From NCBI RefSeq assembly GCF_017355935.1, contig NZ_JAFIQT010000007.1, positions 268,677-332,676 of the forward strand: DNA of 64,000 bases, given 5' to 3'. Below the pieces are notes generated by a model, which made no database searches, had not been told where the DNA came from, and saw only the letters and a program-made list of their open reading frames with translations. This DNA comes from Telluribacter humicola (lineage in GTDB: Bacteria; Bacteroidota; Bacteroidia; Cytophagales; Spirosomataceae). Below are positions 10,088 through 19,483 of this stretch, piece by piece. Each line of letters begins with the position of its first letter. Position 1 is the stretch's first letter. Made by a program: the position numbers and the translations under genes.

Positions 10088-10261
10088 AGATAGATCTGAT
10101 CTTTTCAGTTTGTATGATTCTTACAATAAGCTCCGCAAATTTCAGGATGTAAGCCCTATTTTCCAAATAAGATTTCTTCCACTTTTTTGGAGAGCAGTAT
10201 AGTAGTTTTTAGAAAAAATAGTATTCTAATACCATACATCAGAAAAGATTCCTTCAGAACA

Positions 10262-13200
10262 ATGCATTTGAACCTGTTTTCATCCGAATCCCGGTCCGCC
10301 TCTCCCCACCGATGGTGGCTTTATACCTTCTGCGCACTGGGAGTATCCGCAGGAATTTACTCCTGCACAAACAGCAAACAGCGCGCTAGCACCAGTAGTA
10401 GCAATCTGCCTGTCAGCCAAGTGCAAGCAGCCGTAGCGCCTGCGGCAGGAACGCCTGCCGCACCTCAGCGGGTGCTGGTGTTTTCCAAGACTAAAGGCTG
10501 GAAACACTCTTCCATTCCTTTTGGCATAGCGGCCATTCAGAAATTAGGTAAAGAGCACAAATTTGTAGTTGATACCACCAAAAACGCCGCCTACTTCACC
10601 GACGACAGCCTACGCAACTACGCGGCGGTTATCTTCAACTGCACCACCGGCAACGTACTGAATGCCGAACAGCAGGCCGCGTTTGAGCGCTATATTCAGG
10701 CGGGCGGTGGCTACATGGGTATTCACTCTGCCTCCGATACCGAGTACGAGTGGCCCTGGTACGGCAAGCTCATGGGCGCACACTTCGCCAACCACCCGCT
10801 CAACCCCGGTGAGCGCATGGCGGCCATTGATGTGACCGACAAAAAACATCCCTCCACGGCGCACCTGCCCGATCGCTGGGAGCGTAAGGACGAATGGTAC
10901 AGCTACCGCTCGTTCTACCCCGGCCTGAACGTACTGGCCTACCTCGACGAAAACACCTATGACAACGGTACCAACGGGGCCAACCACCCTATAGCCTGGT
11001 ACCACGAGTTTGACGGTGGTCGTGCTTTCTATACCGGCGGTGGCCACATGGACAGCAGCTACGACGAACCGCTGTTCCTGCAGCATATTCTGGGTGGTAT
11101 TCGGTACGCCATGGGCGACGGCAAGCCGCTTGACTATAGCAAGTCGTACGCCGTAACGGTACCCGAAGAGAACCGCTTTGTGAAGACGATCCTGGTTAAT
11201 GACCTGGATACACCCATGGAGCTGGCGGTATCCGACGATGGCCGGGTATTCTATACCGAGCTGCGCACGGCCAACCTGTACCTATACGATACCCGTACCA
11301 ACAAAAACTCCCTGGTACACCGCTTTGACGTGGCTACTAAAGGAGGGACCGGACTAATAGGCGTAACGCTGGATCCGAACTTTAACAGGAACAAGTGGAT
11401 TTACCTCTATTACTCGCCTCCTACCGATAAGGAGCCTATCCTATTCAACCTGTCGCGTTTTACAGTAAAAGATGATAATACACTGGACCTGGCGTCGGAG
11501 AAAGTACTGCTGCAGGTACCGGTACAGGAGAATAGTGGTGCCCACCACGGCGGCTCCCTGGCCTGGGACAAAGAGGGCAATCTGTACTTATCGACCGGTG
11601 ATAGCTCCAGTCCGTTCCCATCCAACGGCTACGCGCCCGTTGATGAGCGCCCCGGCAAGGAGTACGTCAGTCTGGATGCCCAGCGCTCCTCGGCCAATAC
11701 CAACGACCTGAAAGGAAAGATCCTGCGGATCAAACCTCAGTCTGATGGAACTTATACTATTCCCGAGGGCAATCTGTTCCCGAAAGGAATGGCCAAGACA
11801 CGCCCCGAGATTTATACCATGGGCCTGCGGAACCCGTACCGTATTGCGGTTAACCCCAAGACCTCGGTTCTGTATTGGGGCGAAATCGGCCCGGATGCCG
11901 GCAAGGACAGTATTCAGGGACCACGTGGCTATGATGAGTTTAACCAGGCCAGAAAGGCGGGTAACTTTGGCTGGCCTTACTTCATTGGCAACAGCTATCC
12001 GTATGCTAAATGGGACTTTTCTACCGAAAAGCCCGGTCCGCTCTTTGACCCCAGGGCGCCGGTCAACAATTCACCGAACAATACCGGTCTGACGAACCTG
12101 CCCCCGGCTACACCGCCCATGATCTGGTACCCCTACGCCGCCTCGAAGGAATTTCCGGAACTGGGGCTAGGTGGTCGTAGCGCGATGGTGGGTGAGTTTT
12201 ATACCTTCGACAAAAACTCCACTTCCAAAACCAAATTCCCAGCCTACTACGACGGTACCCTCTTTGCCTTCGACTGGATGCGCAACTGGGTGATGGCTTT
12301 CCGCTTTGATGAGAACGAAAACTTCCTGCGCGCCGAGCCTTTCATGTCCGTCAACGGTGATTTCCGTCGACCCATCGACCAGGCATTTGGTAAGGATGGC
12401 GTGATGTACATGCTGGAATACGGCTCGGTATACGGTGCCGATAACGAAGATGCCCGTTTGGTCAAGATTGAGTACAACACCGGCAACCGGGCACCAATCG
12501 CCAAAGCTTTTGTGATGGATTCGGTGGAAGCAGCCCGCCTGCCCAAGCGTGTATTCCTGACCTCAGAAAACCGCTACGTCTCTACCCAGAAGGAGGCCGT
12601 TGGTGAGGCTCCGCTGCGTGTGATGTTCGGCAGCCGCGGTACCGCCGATCTGGACGATGATGACGAGATCACCTACCAGTGGTTGTTTGATGGCAAGACC
12701 GTGGGCTCCACCCGTCCTACTGCCTCCTACACCTATACCCAACCAGGTACCTACAACGCCATCCTGAAGGTAACCGACAAGGCCGGTCAGGTAGGTACCG
12801 ATACCATCGTGGTAAAAGTAGGAAATGCCCGTCCTGAGGTAGCAATTACAACGCCTAATAACAAATCGTTCTTCTGGGAAAACAAACCTTTTACCTACGA
12901 TGTGAAAGTATCAGATAAGGAAGATGGCAAAGTTGACCCTAAGAAAGTAAAAGTTTATTTCAGTTATAATCCGCAGCCAAGTACTACGCCGGGTACCGCG
13001 CCCATCGGGCACCAGCCGGAGGCCCCGCTGGTGTCGGCCTCGCTGGGTAGCAGCCTCATCGCCAACAGCGACTGCCGGGCCTGCCATACGGTAGACAAGG
13101 TGTCGGTAGGACCATCCTTTACGGCCGTAGCGCAGCGGTATAAAGGACAGGCAAACGCGCTGGCTTCACTTTCGGCTAAGATTATCAACGGTGGCGGCGG

Positions 13201-13822
13201 TAACTGGGGCAAGGAGCACGTGATGAGCGCGCACCCGCAAATCTCCCCGCAGGACGCCAACGAAATGGTGAAGTACATCATGTCCCTGAACGAGCCCCAG
13301 AAGCAACTGACTACCCTACCTACCCAGGGTACTATCAAACTGACTGAGCATAAAAAGGACGAGCCCCGGGGCGAGTACACCCTTATGGCTACCTACACCG
13401 ACAAAGGAGGTAAAACCATAGGTCCGCTGACCAACACCGAGGTAGTTAGCCTGCGCTCCGCCAAGGTACAGACGGTATACGCCGACGCCCACGTGGGCTT
13501 CCCACGTTGGGGCAACCGCCTGAGTGGGGGTAATCACAAGTCGTACATCCTAATGAAAAACATTGACCTGACGGGCATCCGCAAGTTCATGTACGAGTAC
13601 AGCTCGGGCAAGCAGGGGGAAATCGAAGTACGTATTGACTCCCAGGCCGGACCGGTTATCAGCCGCACGCCCTACACCCCGACTAATGGCAAGTCAGGTA
13701 CTGTTACCGGCGAAATTACGAAACCTACCTCCGGCCGGCATGATGTGTATTTTGTGGTAGTAAAGCGCGATAAACCCAACGACAACATTATTACGCTGTC
13801 GAGTATAGAGTTTCAGCAGTAG
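10262..13822 (+). CDS. Secreted multidomain protein: ThuA - PQQ-type sugar dehydrogenase - PKD - cytochrome c - C-terminal beta domain
   Basis: 1186 aa from the ATG at 10262, chosen because a membrane segment and possible lipobox (GIYSC, Cys35) follow; an ORF extension to 10187 lacks a signal. Domains: ThuA-like (about 70-283; VLVFSKTKGWKHSSI, GGGYMGIHSASD); soluble glucose/sorbosone-dehydrogenase beta-propeller (about 303-740; GLIGVTLDPNF, GAHHGGSLAWDKEGNLYLSTGD, GLRNPYRIAV); PKD domain (about 776-853; YTYTQPGTYNAILKVTD); an Ig-like linker; monohaem cytochrome c with CRACH at 938-942 and a likely axial Met in HVMSAHP; and a C-terminal carbohydrate-binding-like beta domain (about 1076-1186). 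Such chains occur in Bacteroidota and Planctomycetota. Periplasmic or surface sugar oxidation with electrons passed to the haem is inferred. Confidence 0.88.
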   Translation: MHLNLFSSESRSASPHRWWLYTFCALGVSAGIYSCTNSKQRASTSSSNLPVSQVQAAVAPAAGTPAAPQRVLVFSKTKGWKHSSIPFGIAAIQKLGKEHKFVVDTTKNAAYFTDDSLRNYAAVIFNCTTGNVLNAEQQAAFERYIQAGGGYMGIHSASDTEYEWPWYGKLMGAHFANHPLNPGERMAAIDVTDKKHPSTAHLPDRWERKDEWYSYRSFYPGLNVLAYLDENTYDNGTNGANHPIAWYHEFDGGRAFYTGGGHMDSSYDEPLFLQHILGGIRYAMGDGKPLDYSKSYAVTVPEENRFVKTILVNDLDTPMELAVSDDGRVFYTELRTANLYLYDTRTNKNSLVHRFDVATKGGTGLIGVTLDPNFNRNKWIYLYYSPPTDKEPILFNLSRFTVKDDNTLDLASEKVLLQVPVQENSGAHHGGSLAWDKEGNLYLSTGDSSSPFPSNGYAPVDERPGKEYVSLDAQRSSANTNDLKGKILRIKPQSDGTYTIPEGNLFPKGMAKTRPEIYTMGLRNPYRIAVNPKTSVLYWGEIGPDAGKDSIQGPRGYDEFNQARKAGNFGWPYFIGNSYPYAKWDFSTEKPGPLFDPRAPVNNSPNNTGLTNLPPATPPMIWYPYAASKEFPELGLGGRSAMVGEFYTFDKNSTSKTKFPAYYDGTLFAFDWMRNWVMAFRFDENENFLRAEPFMSVNGDFRRPIDQAFGKDGVMYMLEYGSVYGADNEDARLVKIEYNTGNRAPIAKAFVMDSVEAARLPKRVFLTSENRYVSTQKEAVGEAPLRVMFGSRGTADLDDDDEITYQWLFDGKTVGSTRPTASYTYTQPGTYNAILKVTDKAGQVGTDTIVVKVGNARPEVAITTPNNKSFFWENKPFTYDVKVSDKEDGKVDPKKVKVYFSYNPQPSTTPGTAPIGHQPEAPLVSASLGSSLIANSDCRACHTVDKVSVGPSFTAVAQRYKGQANALASLSAKIINGGGGNWGKEHVMSAHPQISPQDANEMVKYIMSLNEPQKQLTTLPTQGTIKLTEHKKDEPRGEYTLMATYTDKGGKTIGPLTNTEVVSLRSAKVQTVYADAHVGFPRWGNRLSGGNHKSYILMKNIDLTGIRKFMYEYSSGKQGEIEVRIDSQAGPVISRTPYTPTNGKSGTVTGEITKPTSGRHDVYFVVVKRDKPNDNIITLSSIEFQQ

Positions 13823-13867
13823 GTAGGTGTTAGGCGGTCCGCCGCGCTATATTAGGTTGTAGTAAGT

Positions 13868-13893
13868 AGGTCCGACCAGTACTGGTCGGACCT
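13868..13893. terminator. Bidirectional terminator hairpin
   Basis: Perfect 26-nt palindrome (AGGTCCGACCAGT and its complement) between convergent genes ending at 13822 (+) and 13944 (-). Only a weak T stretch (ATTGTTT) follows on the plus strand. Confidence 0.65.
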
Positions 13894-13943
13894 ATTGTTT
13901 AGAAGGCTAAGTACTTACGCTGTTGCTCTGGATTCTCTAATAC

Positions 13944-14480
13944 CTATACCTTCAGTTCGCCTTCTATGGAGTCATCCAGGGTTTTGCCCAGCATCGCTCC
14001 TACGGTCATCTTCATGAAGGCTATGGCATTTCCGTGTTTATTATCCCAGTAGTACCCTTCTCTGGCTTCTACTTTTATAACCGTAATTCGAGGATCATCT
14101 ATTCCCTCCGTAAACCATGTTTTCAGAATTGGATCCCACAATTCTTTGATCAATGCTTTATCGGTCGAAATGGTAGCCACCCCATTAACACTTAAAAAAT
14201 CAGAATGTGCTGACCCCTGAAACAGCAGCTGAACTACCTGATCCTTCTGGATTTCCTGATTTTTATGGCTGTCACTGGCACTCAAAAACCAAAAGGTACC
14301 CGATTCATCTACTTTCTGTATTGACATAGGTCGTACCTGCAGGGCATTGCCCGTCCCGATACAGGTGCAGAAAAAGCAGGTATTGTTTTTTTCGGCCAAC
14401 TCTTTCATTCGTTTACCTGCTTCGGCACCGTGCAGGTCTTCGTGGTTCTTTTCCGGTTGCTGACGATCTATGCTATTCAT
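13944..14480 (-). CDS. Pyridoxamine 5'-phosphate oxidase-like flavoprotein (general stress protein 26-like)
   Basis: 178-aa cytoplasmic protein with the split beta-barrel FMN-binding fold of the PNPOx-like/GS26 family: RPMSIQKVDESGTFWFLSA (about 52-70), a basic-polar strand VVQLLFQGSAHSDFLSVNG, and a C-terminal WDPILKTWFTEGIDDP element near 117-132. The N-terminus is polar (QQPEKNHEDLHGAEAGKRMKEL). Relatives bind FMN or FAD and are induced by stress in Bacillus; the reaction here is not known. Isolated gene, convergent with the ThuA fusion. Confidence 0.8.
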   Translation of the reverse strand: MNSIDRQQPEKNHEDLHGAEAGKRMKELAEKNNTCFFCTCIGTGNALQVRPMSIQKVDESGTFWFLSASDSHKNQEIQKDQVVQLLFQGSAHSDFLSVNGVATISTDKALIKELWDPILKTWFTEGIDDPRITVIKVEAREGYYWDNKHGNAIAFMKMTVGAMLGKTLDDSIEGELKV

Positions 14481-14705
14481 ATGACTTTGTATTTTAGATA
14501 TATCCTGAATAGAAGTACTGATAGTAGCTTCCTTCCATTAAAAAGATTATTCCAGCATTTTCAAGAAAAGCAGTTCCCCTCCGGAATTGTACTAAACGTA
14601 TACCAGGTACCGTCCAATCTTCAACTACCATAGCGGATAGATTTATGCCTGTTCCTGCTTTTGTATCTATCATCTTCCTTCCGGCCTGGCTATTCCATCC
14701 TATCT

Positions 14706-15251
14706 ATGAACAGAGAGAAAAATACTTTTGCTAGGTTTGTATGGAGAATTACAGCAACTCATACCATTGCTTATTTCGTAGCAGGAATTTTTGCCCTGCT
14801 AGTACTGGATTATGATGCATTCTTTGGGGTTGGTGCCCTGTCCTTTATGCGCCCCACTGATTCCTCCTGGGTTGCAGCCGGTCCGGGATTACAGGTGGTA
14901 AGGGGAGTACTGCTATCCTTCTTTCTGTTCCCGTTTAGCAATATCTTTCTTGATACTGAATATGGATGGGGCAAATTTTGGCTACTATTATTTGGCCTTA
15001 GTTACTTGCTGACACTCTCTGCTGCCCCCGGTTCATTCGAAGGAGTCATATATATCAACATCCCGCTTAAGTATCACCTGCTAGGGCTTCCCGAAACCAT
15101 TATATACTTAACTCTATTTACTGTGCTAATGTGGGGCTGGTATAGGACTCCAAAAAAGATATTCAATGCAATATCTATCATAGTAGTAGCTTTGATCGTA
15201 CTTATGAGTTGTATGGGAGTGCTAGCTTCCGTTGGTATAATCAAAACATAA
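14706..15251 (+). CDS. Hypothetical membrane protein
   Basis: 181 aa with about five transmembrane helices (15-37, 65-83, 92-110, 124-142, 150-175) and short loops. The ATG at 14706 was chosen over an in-frame TTG at 14661 because MNREKNTFARFVWRI gives a normal cytoplasmic basic N-terminus. Family not recognised. The gene and its flanks are visibly more AT-rich than the surrounding DNA. Single gene between a flavoprotein on the other strand and a sulfatase. Confidence 0.6.
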   Translation: MNREKNTFARFVWRITATHTIAYFVAGIFALLVLDYDAFFGVGALSFMRPTDSSWVAAGPGLQVVRGVLLSFFLFPFSNIFLDTEYGWGKFWLLLFGLSYLLTLSAAPGSFEGVIYINIPLKYHLLGLPETIIYLTLFTVLMWGWYRTPKKIFNAISIIVVALIVLMSCMGVLASVGIIKT

Positions 15252-15369
15252 ACCAGTAGCTTGTACAGATTTGAAATACCGGAAAAGGCAAGCCTGCTGT
15301 AGCGTATTACTGGCATCAATTATTTTCCCTTGCCCTCTCTCTACACTGACGAGCAGCGGTTCAGCCAAA

Positions 15370-15377
15370 TAGATTTG
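15370..15377 (+). promoter_or_regulatory. Candidate -7 element for the sulfatase gene
   Basis: TAGATTTG matches TAnnTTTG exactly, 43 nt before the ATG at 15421. No clear TTG at the expected -33 distance. Confidence 0.35.
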
Positions 15378-15420
15378 TCCCTGCTTCCGCTTTTACAGCT
15401 ATATAAACACAAATGGATTC

Positions 15421-17046
15421 ATGAAGTACGCACTCCTGACTTTCATGGTTGGTCTGGTAAGCTGGTTGGCTGGCAGTTTTATCAAACCCCAGCCCACTGC
15501 CGAAGTACCCGCCATACAAAAGCAAGCTAAACCCAATATCCTGATCATCTACCTGGATGACCTGGGGTATGGAGATGTGAGCGCCTACGGTCAGAATACC
15601 CTCAAAACCCCTAACATAGACAAACTTGCTAAGGGTGGTGTACGATTTACCAACGGCTACGCTACCTCTGCTACCTGTACCCCCAGCCGCTACGGAATGC
15701 TGACCGGAATATACCCTTGGCGCAATGATCAGGCGCGGATTCTGCCCGGTGATGCTCCCCTGCTGATTGACACAACGCTGATGACCTTACCTAAGATGCT
15801 CCGTCAGGCAGGATACCATACCGGCATCGTGGGCAAGTGGCATCTGGGTATCGGTAACGGCAGTGTAGACTGGAACCAGGACCTCCAGCTAAACCCAAAC
15901 GATGTGGGGTTTGACTACTCCTACATCATGGCAGCCACCACCGATCGCACGCCAACTGTCTACATCGAAAACCGCCGGGTGGTAGGCCTGAGTGCCAGCG
16001 ACCCGCTCTACGTCAACTACGAGAAAAACTTTGAGGGAGAGCCTACCGCTATCTCTAATCCTGAACTGATGACGAAGCAGAAGTGGCACCACGGGCATAA
16101 CCAGTCGGTGCATAACGGCATCCCCCGCATCGGCTTCCAGAAAGGCGGCAAGTCGGCTCTGTGGCATGACGAAGATATGGCGGATGTATTTCTTGATAAA
16201 GCCAAAGCCTTTATTGATAATGTGGATTCAAAAGAGACCGGCAAGCTGACCGCGGCCCGGCCGAACGCGGCCCAACCGAACGCGGCCCGGCCCTTCTTTC
16301 TGTACTATGCTTTACAGCAGCCACATGTACCGCGCGTGCCACACCCCCGGTTTGTGGGCAAATCCGGTATGGGGCCTCGGGGTGACGCTATCATGGAGGC
16401 AGACTGGTGCGTGGGCGAGATCATGAAAAAGCTGGAAAGCGAAGGACTGACTGAAAATACCTTAGTACTATTTTCAAGTGATAACGGACCTGTTCTTAAT
16501 GATGGCTACTATGATGACGCCGTAGAAAAAATTGGCAGGCACCAGCCTGCCGGTAGGCTGCGGGGTGGAAAGTACAGTCTCTACGAAGCGGGCACCAAGG
16601 TACCCTTCATCACCTACTGGAAGGGGCGCATCAAGCCCCAAGTATCGGATGCTCTGGTGTGCCAGCTTGATCTGATGGCCTCACATGCCCAATTAGTGGG
16701 TGTTAAGGACTCTTCCCAGGACAGTCAGAACCTACTGTCAGCCTTTCTGGGAGAGTCAAAGAAAGGAAGGGACCATTTGGTACTGGAAGCAAGCGGCCGG
16801 TTGGCTTTCCGGAACCAGAACTATATTCTGATCCCGCCCTACAAGGGGAATGCCCTGTCTAAGGAAGTAAACATTGAAACCGGCGTATCCCCGCAGTACC
16901 AGCTATTTGATGTAGCCCGTGATCCGGGTCAAAAGCAGAATCTGGCCCAACAGCACCCTGACAAACTCGAAGAAATGAAACGTGGTATGCAAAAAATCGC
17001 AGGCGGAAAATATAAAGCCAATACCGCTGACCTTGAACTGAAATAA
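15421..17046 (+). CDS. Exported sulfatase (arylsulfatase A-type, Cys-type)
   Basis: 541-aa S1-family sulfatase that hydrolyses sulfate esters, probably on glycans, in the periplasm. N-terminal hydrophobic export segment at 1-20. Metal-binding LDDLGYGD (Asp46, Asp47); formylglycine motif CTPSR at 86-90 with Cys86 as the residue to be oxidised by an anaerobic sulfatase-maturating enzyme or FGE (neither seen here); VGKWHLG near 140; SSDNGPV near 357; C-terminal FDVARDPGQKQNL typical of arylsulfatases. A short AA(R/Q)PN repeat is inserted at about 278-290, just before the conserved RPFFLYYALQQPH segment. Substrate unknown. Confidence 0.92.
   Translation: MKYALLTFMVGLVSWLAGSFIKPQPTAEVPAIQKQAKPNILIIYLDDLGYGDVSAYGQNTLKTPNIDKLAKGGVRFTNGYATSATCTPSRYGMLTGIYPWRNDQARILPGDAPLLIDTTLMTLPKMLRQAGYHTGIVGKWHLGIGNGSVDWNQDLQLNPNDVGFDYSYIMAATTDRTPTVYIENRRVVGLSASDPLYVNYEKNFEGEPTAISNPELMTKQKWHHGHNQSVHNGIPRIGFQKGGKSALWHDEDMADVFLDKAKAFIDNVDSKETGKLTAARPNAAQPNAARPFFLYYALQQPHVPRVPHPRFVGKSGMGPRGDAIMEADWCVGEIMKKLESEGLTENTLVLFSSDNGPVLNDGYYDDAVEKIGRHQPAGRLRGGKYSLYEAGTKVPFITYWKGRIKPQVSDALVCQLDLMASHAQLVGVKDSSQDSQNLLSAFLGESKKGRDHLVLEASGRLAFRNQNYILIPPYKGNALSKEVNIETGVSPQYQLFDVARDPGQKQNLAQQHPDKLEEMKRGMQKIAGGKYKANTADLELK
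16252..16293 (+). repeat. In-frame 15-bp tandem repeat inside the sulfatase
   Basis: Units GCGGCCCGGCCGAAC, GCGGCCCAACCGAAC and a partial GCGGCCCGGCCC encode AARPN-AAQPN-AARP. Very GC-rich compared with flanks; looks like a recent microsatellite-type expansion in a surface loop. Confidence 0.8.
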
Positions 17047-17111
17047 TTAGCCTGTAGTAAGAGAGAAGAAGTCTACTGGTACAAGCACTGGCCGACAAAA
17101 GAAGGTTAACT

Positions 17112-17149
17112 ATGCAGCAGCCCAATCATTTCTGATCGGGCTGCTGCAT
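17112..17149. terminator. Bidirectional terminator hairpin
   Basis: Arms ATGCAGCAGCCC and GGGCTGCTGCAT (12 bp, extendable inward with one mismatch) between the sulfatase stop at 17046 and the convergent lipoprotein stop at 17177. Confidence 0.7.
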
Positions 17150-17176
17150 TTGGTAGTCTGGTTTACCAGTAGAAGC

Positions 17177-18520
17177 TTAATTCACTCGCTTCACCCTGAA
17201 TTTGGCTTTGAACTCCGTGGCAGGTGGGTCGAACTCACCCACAATAAACAGGTTGGCTGAAATCTCCCCTTCGATGTAGCCACCGATGGGAGCCCACTTG
17301 GTAATGGTGACGGTACCGCCGGTGTATTGGGTGTTGAGTCCGCAGCCCCGGTCGGTACAGATCTGATAGCTGCTGCTGTATCTTTCACTTCCTTTGGCAT
17401 GGCCGGTATTCACCTTGATCGCGGCGAACTGTCCCTTTTCCTGATCACCGAAGGCATAGGTACCCACGCCGATCGCCTTCCCCTCCGGACCGGTAATCAT
17501 AAGGTCGAAGGTCTGGTTGCCGTTAATATAGGAGCTGATACTAAATTTACCCCGGGTATCTACCCTAATGCTACCGGTCTCAAAATCGCCGGTGTTGTAG
17601 AGCCTCGTACCTTTAAGGGTATATTCCAGAAACTGCTCATGGCCTATCTGGATCTCTTTCTGCAGCAGGAGAACATCCTTGCCCGCATAGCTTCGGGCCG
17701 GGTCGTTTTTATTCACAATTACATTGAAGTTGCTCAGCCGCACCCCTACCCCTACCGGGTTCACCGCGGGTACGGTGGCAGGTGCCTGAAAGGTAGCAAC
17801 GCCTGGCTTGTCGGGAGTTACCTTGCCTCCCCCATAGTTCACCGTCCACTCAAACTTAGCGCGGGTGTTGATGTATTCTTCCAGTACGCCCAGTTTGGGA
17901 TCACCGTCTCCGGTCAGGGAGTAGTTCATATATTCCATGACCCTGAGCTTTGTTGACTCGCCCTTGTTCAGGAAGCTGTCATCGGCCACCAGCATAATGG
18001 TTTCAAAGTAGGTCCAGTCGCTGAAATGCGTGGTTTCAACGGTCAGCGTCTTGTTTTCTTTATGCAGAAAGGTATTCGTTGCTACCCGGTAGAAGCCATC
18101 GGCATCCTGGTAAGTCAGGTACAGGAACTCCGGACTTCCGTTTACCAGGGCGACTCCATCATAGGACAGCGTCAGAGTAACGGGCTTGCTGAATTTAACG
18201 CCCTCGGGTAACAGCCGGTACGATTTAGCCTTGCTGCCCGGGAAGGTGTTTTCCACCTGCTGAATGCTAAAAGTTGTAGGAGCACTTACGGCTCCAGCCG
18301 GTACCGACAGGCGGATGCTCGCATCCGGCATCTGTAGCTCGCCTCCATTGGTCCCGATGGTTTTTGTAACGGGTGCCCCTATGAGAGCGCCGTGCTCAGT
18401 TTTGATAGGCGTAACTTCCGTAGAGTCTTCTATGGGTTCGGGTGTGTTATTCTCGTTGCAGGCGCTTGCGGCTATCAGGAGAAACAGCAGCAGTAGATGT
18501 AGAAATTTGAAATTTTTCAT
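17177..18520 (-). CDS. Lipoprotein with ZU5-like domain, unknown function
   Basis: 447-aa lipoprotein: signal with lipobox ASAC (Cys21), then a Thr/Pro/Glu-rich spacer. Residues about 58-180 look like a ZU5-type beta domain (TIGTNGGELQMPDASIRL, VPAGAVSAPTTFSI, GVKFSKPVTLTLSYDG), a module found in secreted Bacteroidota proteins. The remaining about 260 residues are beta-rich with Gly-rich segments (TVNYGGGKVTPDKPG) and one Cys pair (CTDRGC); no family recognised. Last of three same-strand genes for exported proteins (gaps 45 and 66 nt) that point away from a TPR kinase/LuxR pair, so regulation by that pair is plausible but unproven. Confidence 0.7.
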   Translation of the reverse strand: MKNFKFLHLLLLFLLIAASACNENNTPEPIEDSTEVTPIKTEHGALIGAPVTKTIGTNGGELQMPDASIRLSVPAGAVSAPTTFSIQQVENTFPGSKAKSYRLLPEGVKFSKPVTLTLSYDGVALVNGSPEFLYLTYQDADGFYRVATNTFLHKENKTLTVETTHFSDWTYFETIMLVADDSFLNKGESTKLRVMEYMNYSLTGDGDPKLGVLEEYINTRAKFEWTVNYGGGKVTPDKPGVATFQAPATVPAVNPVGVGVRLSNFNVIVNKNDPARSYAGKDVLLLQKEIQIGHEQFLEYTLKGTRLYNTGDFETGSIRVDTRGKFSISSYINGNQTFDLMITGPEGKAIGVGTYAFGDQEKGQFAAIKVNTGHAKGSERYSSSYQICTDRGCGLNTQYTGGTVTITKWAPIGGYIEGEISANLFIVGEFDPPATEFKAKFRVKRVN

Positions 18521-18565
18521 GGCTAATAAATGATGGAAAGGAAAAAGGCACTGTGGCTGTTACTA

Positions 18566-19417
18566 CTAATAGATAAAGATGGGTTCGTCGTTGGTTGTGA
18601 GCAGTCCGTTTTCGTAGTCACCGCTACTGCCCAGGTGCGGCTTGAAGTAGAAGCCTTCAATGGCGGCAGCATGACCACTGCTTACGCTTTTACTTAATTG
18701 TACCGCTCTGCTTGCCCCATTCAGTTTGGCTTCGGCGGTAATGCGGTACTCGCACTGGGCTATGTCGTGTACCCAGTAGTTATATTCTCCTTCCTCAATG
18801 GTGAATGATTTTCTGATGACAGACGGAGCACTTCCGTCAAATAGCGTGGCACCCGCTACCGGCGTTAGAGTAACTGTGACTACTGTACCGGCCGCCATGG
18901 TAGAGGCGTCGAGTCCGAGGTTACGGAACAGCAGAGTACCTCCAAAATACCCTGATCCTGAACGCTCATTGCGGGGACGGTCGGGTATCTGACCGGATAG
19001 CTGCCAGTTAAAGTTCTTCACGGCTCCTCCTTTGCCCGGGCTGAACGCATCATAGTCAGCCGCCGCAGGCATACCCAGGCGCAGGTGATAGGTTTTACCC
19101 TTATAGTTTACTTCCTTCCAGGCGTATACTTTCCAGCTCCCGATCTCCAGCTTGGGTAGCTTATAGCGTCCTTGTTCGTCGGTAGTTACTTCGGTTGAGC
19201 CATATAAGGCACTGTTATCGGCGCGGACTTTTACACCCGCCATGGGTGCCCCCTTCGTATCCACTACCTTACCAGTTACCGAGTAAGCCTCAGCCACTAC
19301 GTCGATATCAGGCTCGGGGGTATGTACTTCACAGGAGAAAAGAAACAGGCAGTTAGCCAGCATCAACGTGGTTGCCTTGACTAGTGACTGAAAGAATTGA
19401 GGTGTTACATTTTTCAT
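18566..19417 (-). CDS. Lipoprotein with carboxypeptidase-regulatory-like domain
   Basis: 283 aa. Long N-terminal signal with a lipobox-like LFSC (Cys29). Residues about 45-110 form a CarboxypepD_reg-like beta sandwich (YSVTGKVVDTKGAPMAGVKV, TTDEQGRYKLPKLEIGSWKV), a module that in Bacteroidota usually mediates surface interactions. The C-terminal half, with FNWQLSGQIPDRP and EGEYNYWVHDIAQCEYRITAEA, is not assigned. It lies between two other exported-protein genes on the same strand with short gaps, indicating an operon. Confidence 0.7.
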   Translation of the reverse strand: MKNVTPQFFQSLVKATTLMLANCLFLFSCEVHTPEPDIDVVAEAYSVTGKVVDTKGAPMAGVKVRADNSALYGSTEVTTDEQGRYKLPKLEIGSWKVYAWKEVNYKGKTYHLRLGMPAAADYDAFSPGKGGAVKNFNWQLSGQIPDRPRNERSGSGYFGGTLLFRNLGLDASTMAAGTVVTVTLTPVAGATLFDGSAPSVIRKSFTIEEGEYNYWVHDIAQCEYRITAEAKLNGASRAVQLSKSVSSGHAAAIEGFYFKPHLGSSGDYENGLLTTNDEPIFIY

Positions 19418-19483
19418 GGCTAAATAGAGTTATTTATGTGCTAAGTATATTCTGATGAAAATTCTGAATGCTGGCTACCGATG

